Source: Coix lacryma-jobi var. lacryma-jobi (Eukaryota; Streptophyta; Magnoliopsida; Poales; Poaceae). From it: 64,000 nucleotides of DNA. The position numbers were made by a program, and so were the translations under genes. This document shows positions 55,978 to 64,000 of this stretch, in pieces (position 1 is the first letter of the stretch; each line of letters begins with the position of its first letter). Location of the stretch: assembly GCA_009763385.1 (NCBI GenBank), contig VDCT01000089.1:124001-188000 (forward strand). Direction: 5' to 3'. Under the pieces are notes generated by a model. It was given only the letters and a program-made list of their open reading frames with translations. It did not search any database and was not told where the DNA came from.

Positions 55978-57440
55978 ATGGCGGGGAACAGGCGAACCAA
56001 CACCACTAGAGACCTTCGCACGGCTAGAGAGACAACGACGGTGGTCCCACCTGCCGAGGAGATACCAGAACCCTCAAGGGCGCACGATGTCACCCCGGAC
56101 ACGGAGGTCCCGGGCCCCCAAGCCCGGACCGTGTTGCACCTTCACACCCTCAGGGAGGGAGAGGGAGCTGACGAAGAGGAGTTGGGCCTCGAGGCCCTCG
56201 AAAGCCTTCAGGCTGAGCTGCAGGAGAAGAAAAGGCGTCTGGACCAGCTAGAGAAGCACAATCGGCTGCGCGCCATCAGGCAGAAGGCAGACGAGGCCAG
56301 GGAGCAGCTTCGCCGAATGGAAGAGTCCCTCGCCGCGGCTGAGGCCGAAGCAGAGGGCTGGAACGACGGGGATATGCCCCCGCTGCAGGAGGGAAATGAG
56401 GAGCGAGATTGAGACAACCTTCGCCATCCACCACCCCCACCACCGCCACTCCAAGAGCATTACCCAATGAGACAGCAAAACTTTCGCCAGCTTTACCCAG
56501 ATGAGAGAGAGCCAAACCTCCGCATCCAAAGAAGACCTCAGCAACACCAAATGCCCTATGACCCGCGGTCACCCCTCTCCCAGATACTCCAAACTCAACC
56601 CTGGCCTCCATGCTATAACCCACAAAACTTACCTCGTTACGACGGGCTTTCTGACCCTCGCCAGTTCATAATGAGCTATGAGGCGGCAGTCGCCGCGGCA
56701 GGTGCAGACGAAGCAACAATGGCAAAATCTTTTGTCATTATCTTGCGCGACATCGCGCAAACTTGGTACAACAACCTTCGCCCCGGGACCGTGGATTCCT
56801 GGGCCAACCTCAGAGACAGGCTCTGCACAAACTTCAAAGGCATCACACCAGCCCCTTCGAACCCCATCGACTTGTTCAATTGCAAGCAAGAGGAGCGAGA
56901 ACCGCTTCAAGACTACTGGCGAAGGTTCATCCAAATCAGAGCAAGAACTCCGGAGATATCCGATGAAGCTGTAATCCTCGCCGCAGTCAGTGGCCTGCGT
57001 CCAGGCCCATGCTCATCAAAGTTTGCCAGGAAGCCAGCGAATTCAATCGAGGAGTTACATGAAACAATGGAACGATATTGCAGAGCAGACATGGACTTCA
57101 GAGCGAAGTCTGACGCTCGGCGCTCACAACTGAAGCCATAGCCGAGGCCTCAAACAAGGGAAAGCAACCTTCGCCAAGAGCAAAGCAACGTTGGTGCAAT
57201 CAACAAAGCAACAAATTACGAGGATCAAAGACGGGACGCTCAACCTCCGAGCAACCAAGCCTCTCAGGGTTTGCCACCCCCGCCGAATCAGCGGAACCAG
57301 CAACGAGATCCCGCTAAAATGTATTGTCACTTCTGTGGTCTCAGAAAGAGACACACAACAAAGCAATGCGAATGCTTCGCCAAGGGAAAAGAATACCATG
57401 AATCCAGGAAAGGTGCTTCGTCAGACACCCGAACCATCAA
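55978..57440 (+). pseudogene. Tat-element Gag with two in-frame stops
   Basis: Gag begins MAGNRRTNTTRD. Its first part is acidic and coiled (LESLQAELQEKKRRLDQLEK). A stop (TGA, 56410-56412) interrupts it, and the same frame resumes with a proline run and then the capsid-like retrotransposon-gag domain (QFIMSYEAAVAAAGADEATM, AQTWYNNLRPGTVDSW, QEEREPLQDYWRRFIQIRAR). A second stop (TAG, 57139-57141) follows, and then a zinc knuckle (YCHFCGLRKRHTTKQC). Both stops could have come from C-to-T changes at CGA and CAG codons. Confidence 0.75.
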
Positions 57441-57769
57441 CCACACCAGGAAACCAAGCTTCCACCCTTCAAATACCCAATTCCGTTACACCCCCGTAAA
57501 CTATGGCCTACCCTCGCAACAACCCATTTACCCCCACCACCCACACTTCAGCCAAGCCTCCTACCAAGCAACAACAATCCCACAACGCCAAAACACTCCA
57601 TACACAATCACATACCCAACAACCCCCCAAAACCAAATTCCAACAACCCACCAAGCCAGCAACGCTCTGCCACCACCACCGCCATTTCCCGCTTTACCAG
57701 CACCCCAGCCTGTCAAAGCCGAAGCCCAGAGCCAAACGACCATCAACAATCCAACATCAACCTTCGGTG

Positions 57770-60700
57770 TGATCCTAGCTATCACCGGAGGTTCAAATGA
57801 AGACCATGGTAACAAACGGCAGAGGAAGGAACATGCCAGACGAGTTCACCATGTGGCCGTCAAAGGACCCCACAGATTCGGTCGTTGGTCTCACATCCCC
57901 ACAACCTTCGATTCCAGCAACATGAAGCTGAGAGATTACCCTCACACCGATGCTATGGTGATCGAAACCAACCTCGCCGGGTGGACTGTCACCAAAATCT
58001 TGGTTGATACAGGAAGCTCCGCTGACATCCTATTCGCCTCAACCTTCGACAGCATGAAGCTCGATAGAAGCCTCCTGCAACCCGCTGACAACCCTCTATA
58101 CGGCTTCGGCGGTCAACAAGTGAGAGCGGTTGGCAAAATATCCTTGCCTGTGACTTTCGGCGACCAAACGAACTGCAGAACTGAGCACATAACCTTTGAT
58201 GTCGTCGACATGTTCTATCCATACAATGCCATTTTTGGCCGAGGGGTCACAAACGCATTCAATGCTGTCATCCATCCCGCTTACCTATGCATGAAGCTTC
58301 CCGCTCCGAAGGGTGTGGTTGCAGTATTTGGGGACCAAGACATTGCAAGGACAGCTGAAGGAAACGTAGCCCCAGGGCAACGTAATGTACACAATTTGTC
58401 AAAACCTCAAACCCCCGGCATCAGTGACGAGGGTGAAGTCTGCAATGACAGAGTGAAGACAGCGCCAAGAGAGGAAACCAAACAAGTCCAACTCTTCGAG
58501 AGTAACGCCGAAAGAAAGGTGCTCATCTCAGCCAATCTAGACCCCCAATCAGAAGGCAACCTCGTTACCTTCCTCAGAGAAAATTCCGACACCTTCGCTT
58601 GGTCCGCAGAGGACCTAAAAGGAGTCAACAGATCAATGATTGAGCATAGCCTGAACATCAAAACAGGCTATCGCCCAATCAAACAAAAGCTTCGCAAGAT
58701 GTCAGAAGAAAGAAAGGAGGCAGCGAAGGCTGAGGTAAAAAGGCTTTTGGACGCAGGCGTCATTCGCTCGGTTAAATACCCAACTTGGCTCTCAAATGTG
58801 GTCCTAGTCCAAAAGAAGAACAAAAAATGGCGAATGTGCGTGGATTTCACTTGCTTGAACAAAGCTTGTCCGAAGGATGATTTCCCTCTCCCAAACATAA
58901 GCACCCTGGTCGACAGAGCGGCAGGTTGCCAAACGCTGTCCCTCTTTGATTGCTTTTCAGGCTATCACCAGATTTGGATGAATGAAGAGGACGAGGAAAA
59001 AAACAAGTTTTATCACACCCTCGAGCACCTTTTGCTTCCGAAGAATGGCAGAAGGCTTGAAAAATGCAGGCTCAACCTTCGCTCGCATGACCTCTGAAGT
59101 TTTCAAGGATGAGCACGCTGTCTCTGCCTATGTCGATGACCTGGTTGTCCAGAGTGAACTAAAAGAAAACCACATATCAGACTTATCGAGGGTGTTCAGC
59201 AACCTCCGGTCCGCCGGATTGAAACTAAACCCAGAAAAATGCGTTTTCGGGGTAAGCGAAGGTAAATTGCTAGGTTGCATCGTCTCAGCCAGAGGAATCG
59301 AAGCTAACCCTGAGAAGATTGACGCCATCATGAACATGGAACCTCCGGCGACCAAAAAAGTAGCTCAGCGTCTGTCTGGTCGTTTAGCAGCACTTAGCAG
59401 ATTCATCTCAAGATCCGCAGAGCGAGGGTTACCTTTCTTTCAAACACTCAAAAGCAATGCTCCATTTAATTGGGGTCCCCAGCAGCAAAAAGCCTTCGAG
59501 GAGTTGAAAAAGTATCTGACCAGTTTGACTGCCCTAACCAGCCCAAGCAAGGGAGATCTATTGTTACTCTACGTCGCAGCTTCGCCTCACGCAGCAAGCG
59601 CAGTTCTCATCAAGGAGCTCCGCGAAAACAACAAGACCAGACAAGCCCCAATCTACTATGTTTCAGAAACCCTCGAAGGCCCAAAGAGAAATTATTTGGA
59701 GCTTGAGAAAATAGCATACGCCGTCGTTATGGCATCAAGAAAGCTCAAGCACTATTTCCAGGCGCACGAGATCTATGTACCTTCGTCGTACCCCCTCGAG
59801 AACATTTTCAAAAACAACGAAGCAGTTGGAAGAATAGCAAAATGGGCAGTCGAGCTTAACAGTTACGCTGTGACCTTCGTCGGCAGAACAGCAGTCAAAT
59901 CACAAGTACTGGCTGATTTCATAGCAGAATGGACACCCGACCCTCGTGCTGGTGAGCTGCGACATGTCCAGTTTTGGATCGTTTACGTCGACGGAGCCTG
60001 GGGTCCAACTGGAGCCGGTGCCTCGGCCATTCTAATCTCGCCTTCCGGGTCGAAGCTGAGATACGCACGAAGGCTTGACTTCAAATGCACAAACAACTCC
60101 GCTGAATATGAAGCTGTAATTCTGGCACTTTCAAGACTACGGTCGCTGTCAGTCCGAAGGGCACTCATCAACACAGACTCTCAAGTCATTGCGGGGCACA
60201 TTGAGAAGAACTACAAAGCAAAAGATCCAGAGCTTCAAAAGTATTTTCAATATGTCCGAAGGTTAGAATCTTTCTTCCTCGGCATAACTGTAAAAGCAAT
60301 ATCAAGGACTGAAAACAGCGAGGCAGATTGCCTAGCTAAAGCAGCCGCACAGCAGTTACAACTTCCACCAGATGTGTTCTATGAGGTTACCACTCGGTCA
60401 GCTTTTGAAGCTTCTGAAATCAGCGTCAAGCTGATCAGCGCAATTCAGTGCGAGGATTGGAGAGCACCTATCATGGCCTACATCAAGGGGCTCCACGAAT
60501 CAAACAACAGAGAAGAAGAAAACAGACTAAAGCAAAGAGTGCGAGGGTACAAGATTGTTGACAACACCTTGTACAAAGCTTCGGTAACCTCGCCATGGAT
60601 CAAATGTGTGTCACAGTCCGAAGGCAAGGACATTCTCAAGCTAATCCACGAGGGCATCTGTGGTTCTCACAACGGCCCGAGGGCTCTAGTCGACAAAGCG

Positions 60701-61678
60701 TTCCGGCAAGGTTTCTACTGGCCAATAGCATTAAGAGACGCGGAAACCACCGTCAAGCATTGCGAGGGTTGTCAACTGATGGCAAAGAACCAAAACGCTC
60801 CAGGGGCACCTACAACTCTCATATGCCCAACCTGGCCTCTGCAAAGGTGGGCGATGGACCTCGTAGGCCCACTACCGACGGCTCCAGGGAACCTTTGCTA
60901 TGCGGTGGTAGCTGTGGAATACTTCACAAAGTGGATTGAAACAAGACCATTGTCCTCCATCACCTCCCTCGCAGTAAAAAAGTTTTTCTGGCAACAAATA
61001 GTCTGTCGCTTTGGAGTTCCTCAACATCTAACCGTCGACAATGGTACTCATTTTAACAGCGAGGTCTTCAAGGAATTCTGTGCGCAAATTGGGACAATGT
61101 TATGCTTCGCCTCCGTCCGGCACCCGCAATCCAACGGCCTGGTTGAAAGAGCCAATGCGACAATATTCCAAGCTATATCCAAAAAGTTGCAGGGTAGACC
61201 TAAGGGTAAATGGGCCGATGAACTACCTTCGGTCACCTGGTCTCACAACACCTCAGAATGCAGAGCAACAAAATTCACTCCTTTCAAACTTTTGTTCGGC
61301 GAAGAAGCGGTGCTTCCAGAAGAACTAAAATATAGGTCGCTCAGAACAACCCTCGCACCTGACGAGCAAGCCCAACCGCTTGATAAAGACCTACTCGAAG
61401 AAGCAAGATGCAACGCAGTGCACAACCTTCGTAAGTACCAAGAAGAAACCAAAAAATGGAGAGATAAAAAGATCAGAATCAAAGATTTGCAGACGGGTGA
61501 CCTCGTCCTCATCAGAAAACAAAACGCCAGCCTGGCGGGAAAATTTCAGCCCAAGTGGACAGGTCCATACTTGATTGTGGAAAGCAATCGCCCCGGTTCC
61601 TTCCACCTCTCCGACAGCGAAGGAAACATCCTGCCTCACACCTGGAACATTGACGACCTTCGCAAATTCTACCCATAG
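57770..61678 (+). pseudogene. Tat-element Pol (protease, RT, two RNase H, integrase), one frameshift
   Basis: The protease has ILVDTGSSADILF (catalytic Asp near 58006). RT shows WLSNVVLVQKKNKKWRMCVD, LSLFDCFSGYHQI and the YVDD active site at 59129-59140. An extra base in the A run at 58997-59003 shifts the frame between these. RNase H follows (LLYVAASPHAASAVL, YLELEKIAYAVVMASRKLKH), then the additional RNase H (IVYVDGAWGPTGAGASAIL, NNSAEYEAVILAL, INTDSQVIAGHI). Integrase has the HHCC zinc site (HEGICGSHNG ... HCEGCQLMAK), the DDE core (RWAMDLVGPLP, LTVDNGTHFNS, HPQSNGLVERAN) and a C-terminal chromatin-proximal part (FQPKWTGPYLIVES) ending at the TAG at 61676. From RNase H on, the frame is intact for nearly 900 codons. 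Confidence 0.88.
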
Positions 61679-61976
61679 CGGAGCCTTAGCGAGCCCTCGC
61701 ACTATGTAATCTTTTGTTTCACTTTTGTTTTCTTCCATTTCTGTGCATGTAACAAAAACAGAAGGAGCTGCACTCTTTTTCCTTACGAAGGGGCGTAAGG
61801 TTTTTTAACGAGGCAGCATCCACAACCTTAATGCAGGTTAGAACCCCCGAAAAAAGAAGAGTCATCAAACTTCTACATTTACTAGAAAACATCGAAAAAG
61901 CACCCCTTCTTCAAAGAGTGCTATCATCGATGCAACCTTTTTTAAGATTGCTTCAAAAACGAATGTTTTCTAAAAG
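61679..61976. other. Start of Tat-element 3' region
   Basis: Short non-coding spacer after pol. It contains CTTCTTCAAAGAG-type motifs but no clear repeat unit or frame. Confidence 0.4.
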
Positions 61977-62690
61977 CAAACTTCACCTCCACCTAAGATA
62001 ATGAGAGGCGCGAAGTCCAAAAAGCCGAGCACCCTCGCAAAACACGCGAGGGGCTCGCAAAAAGCAAACTTCACCTCCACCTAAGATAAGGGGAGGCGTG
62101 AAGTCCAAAAAGCCGAGCACCCTCGCAAATCACGCCAGGGGCTCGCTAAAAGCAAACTTCACCTCTACCTAAGATAAGGGGAGGCGCGAAGTCCAAAAAG
62201 CCGAGCACCCTCGCAAATCACGCCAGGGGCTCGCAAAAAGCAAACTTCACCTCCACCTAAGATAAGGGGAGGCGCGAAGTCCAAAAAGCCGAGCACCCTC
62301 GCAAATCATGCCAGGGGCTCGCAAAAAGCAAACTTCACCTCTACCTAAGATAAGGGAGGCGCGAAGTCCAAAAAGCCGAGCACCCTCGCAAATCATGCCA
62401 GGGGCTCGCAAAAAGCAAAATTCACCTCCACCTAAGATAAGGGGAGGCGCGAAGTCCAAAAAGCCAAGCACCCTCGCAAATCACGCCAGGGGCTCGCAAA
62501 AAGAAACTTCACCTCTACCTAAGATAAGGGGAGGCGCGAAGTCCAAAAAGTTGAGCACCCTCGCAAATCACGCCAGGGGCTCGCAAAAAGCAAACTTCAC
62601 CTCTACCTAAGATAAGGGGAGGCGCGAAGTCCAAAAAGCCGAGCACCCTCGCTGCAAATGCCAGGGGCTCGCCAAAAAAAAGCAAACCCC
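61977..62690. repeat. 88-bp tandem array in Tat 3' region
   Basis: Eight units with spacing 87-88 bp (marked by CTTCACCTC at 61981, 62069, 62157, 62245, 62333, then 62420, 62507, 62595). Each unit contains CACCTAAGATAAGGGGAGGC, GAAGTCCAAAAAGCCGAGCA and CGCCAGGGGCTCGCAAAAAG. Identity between units is very high. Confidence 0.9.
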
Positions 62691-62739
62691 GCCGCCCGTG
62701 ATAACAGTAGACGCGAAGTCCAAAACCAGCTTGTCGAAA

Positions 62740-63345
62740 AGCATCACGCGAGCCTCGCTAAAAGAAAGTGGGGGCGTCGCTGTTTTTTCAAATCATCTTA
62801 TCAAAAGCGTTGCGCGAGCCTCGCTAAAAGAAAGTGGGGGTGTCGCTGTTTTTTCAAATCAGCCTATCAAAAGTGTTGCGCGAGCCTCGCTAAAAGAAAG
62901 TGGGGGCGTCGCTGTTTTTTCAAATCAGCCTATCAAAAGTGTTGCGCGAGCCTCGCTAAAAGAAAGTGGGGGCGTCGCTGTTTTTTCAAATCAGCCTATC
63001 AAAAGTGTTGCGCGAGCCTCGCTAAAAGAAAGTGGGGGCGTCGCTGTTTTTTTCAAATCAGCTTATCAAAAGCGTTGCACGAGCCTCGCTAAAAGAAAGT
63101 GGGGACGTCGCTGTTTTTTCAAATCAGCCTATCAAAAGTGTTGCGCGAGCCTCGCTAAAAGAAAGTGGGGGCGTCGCTGTTTTTTCAAATCAGCCTATCA
63201 AAAGTGTTGCGCGAGCCTCGCTAAAAGAAAGTGGGGGCGTCGCTGTTTTTTCAAATCAGCTTATCAAAAGCGTTGCGCGAGCCTCGCTAAAAGAAAGTAG
63301 GGGGCGTCGCTGTTTTTTCCAAAATCATCCCATCAAAAGCGTAAC
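62740..63345. repeat. 66-bp tandem array in Tat 3' region
   Basis: Nine units with exact 66-bp spacing (GCCTCGCTAAAAGAAAG at 62752, 62818, 62884, 62950, 63016, then 63083, 63149, 63215 and 63281), one unit having an extra T. Each contains GTGGGGGCGTCGCTG, a T run, and CAAATCAGCCTATCAAAAG. Because 66 is 22 codons, frames stay open through the array. I regard the encoded repeats (KRKWGRRCFFKSAYQKCCAS) as a by-product unless shown otherwise. Confidence 0.9.
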
Positions 63346-63460
63346 GTAACGCTTCACAATCACTTTAGTTAAACCATTACAAACCAACTCAGATAAATTG
63401 CAGAATTTACTTGCCTCAACCAATAATGCGGCTTACAATCTAAAAGGGAGAAAGTCACAG
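63346..63460. other. Spacer between tandem array and antisense ORF
   Basis: Short AT-rich spacer. It is the downstream side of the antisense ORF. Confidence 0.4.
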
Positions 63461-64000
63461 TTACAAGGGTTCACCCCCACGTTCAACTACTGCCAAGTCA
63501 TCGAAACCCTCGACCCCCTCCTCAAACCCCCCCCCCTCCACTGGAACCAGGGGTCCCCACAACAAAGGAGCTGCAGGGACAATCGGCAGTTCCCCGGGTA
63601 AAACCCTCGCCCTATACATGTATCTATGCCTTGTCCCTCTAACTTCCGAAGGTTCTTCCTTCGGAATCATAAGCGTCCCATCCGAACCTATACCAAGCTC
63701 CCTTTGCCCAAACAAATATTCCAAAGCTGTGTTCTCATCAATATCATCATCTCCGCTAGCTTGCGAGATCGAAGAAGATCCAAACAAATAACGGTCGGCC
63801 TGACGGTCCGTATAATCCGCTTCGCGCCAAAAACGACCCGACCTACTATTCTTTAAATCATACCTTCGCACCTTTGACCACCAAAAGCGTTCAAAGGAAA
63901 GCGAAGGATGTTTAAACCTAGCGCGAGCCCACGATTCACCAGTTATAAAAACATCTTGGTAATTTAACATCAGCGGAGTCACGTCGAATACGTCTAGCAT
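63461..64000 (-). CDS. Antisense ORF in the Tat 3' region, cut by window end
   Basis: An open frame of at least 179 codons on the strand opposite to gag-pol. It reads MLDVFDVTPLMLNYQDVFIT at the window edge, then RFKHPSLSFERFWWSKVRRY, an acidic stretch (SQASGDDDIDENTALEYLFG), IPKEEPSEVRGTRHRYMYRA and a proline/glycine-rich end. The composition is that of a real, mixed protein rather than a shadow, since the other strand has no coding role here. I do not recognise a domain. Antisense ORFs in the 3' region are known from some Tat elements such as Grande. The first Met at 63998-64000 may be internal. Confidence 0.5.
   Translation of the reverse strand: MLDVFDVTPLMLNYQDVFITGESWARARFKHPSLSFERFWWSKVRRYDLKNSRSGRFWREADYTDRQADRYLFGSSSISQASGDDDIDENTALEYLFGQRELGIGSDGTLMIPKEEPSEVRGTRHRYMYRARVLPGELPIVPAAPLLWGPLVPVEGGGFEEGVEGFDDLAVVERGGEPL

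Larger units (their letters stand above)
55299..64000 (+). mobile_element. Ty3/gypsy LTR retrotransposon, Tat (Retand-like) lineage, partial
   Basis: The element has a 5' LTR (55299-55943), a primer-binding site, gag, a protease-RT-RNase H-integrase pol, a second (additional) RNase H between RNase H and integrase, then a long 3' non-coding part with two tandem arrays and an antisense ORF. The additional RNase H and extra ORFs downstream of pol identify the Tat clade. The 3' LTR is beyond the window. Gag-pol is one frame with two in-frame stops and one frameshift. Confidence 0.9.

Noticed and set aside
62308..62610. Repeat protein with PGARKKQTSPLPKIRG units
   Set aside because: The 88-bp unit is not a multiple of three and the frame survives only through chance indels. 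It is non-coding tandem repeat.
61977..63345. CRISPR array
   Set aside because: Repeats are directly tandem without unique spacers, and the genome is a plant.

Overview
This is nuclear DNA of a grass. Splicing with GT/AG introns, a plant galacturonosyltransferase, a PR-4/barwin defence gene, a trihelix regulator and the transposon families all point to Poaceae. The CACTA ends built from TTTGCCGAGTGCC repeats and the Sirevirus LTRs suggest a panicoid, probably Andropogoneae, grass (inference; the species cannot be read from the window).

Layout. 1-5.7 kb: non-coding DNA with two MITEs and CACTA-type foldback elements whose arms carry tRNA-like A-box/B-box modules. 5.73-7.08 kb (-): a trihelix transcription factor gene with one intron and several frame breaks. 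7.1-9.9 kb: intergenic DNA with MITEs. 9.9-24.3 kb: a piece of an LTR, then a 13.5 kb Ty1/copia Sirevirus on the minus strand with both LTRs, PBS, PPT, gag-pol and an extra downstream ORF. 24.3-25.6 kb: a MULE transposase SWIM fragment abutting an antisense GRF-type zinc-finger gene fragment. 26.0-26.7 kb: a head-to-tail pair of MITEs. About 27-33.97 kb: AT-rich DNA with many tandem duplications, ending in a Helitron-like 3' terminus. 35.2-38.2 kb (+): a six-exon GAUT gene. 38.7-43.9 kb: a cluster of MITEs around a two-exon PR-4 gene (42.1-42.7 kb, -). 44-52.5 kb: no recognisable gene. 52.66-55.27 kb: a CACTA element with a decayed transposase-type gene. 55.27-55.30 kb: 30 bp of a Sirevirus LTR. 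55.30-64.0 kb: a Ty3/gypsy Tat-lineage element with a 5' LTR, gag-pol with two RNase H domains, two tandem arrays and an antisense ORF, running off the window end.

Host genes: three recognisable ones, not obviously related in function: transcriptional regulation (trihelix), pectin synthesis in the Golgi (GAUT) and extracellular defence (PR-4). All three are interrupted by frame breaks. Where these could be placed (GAUT, PR-4) each is one base lost from a short homopolymer, which looks more like long-read consensus error than gene death.

The observations most worth following are: tRNA-like modules conserved in several CACTA foldback elements; a promoter-like palindrome cluster plus TATA box inside the Sirevirus, upstream of its extra ORF; the antisense ORF and 66-bp (22-codon) repeat array of the Tat element; and the three-level nest at 55.27-55.30 kb.
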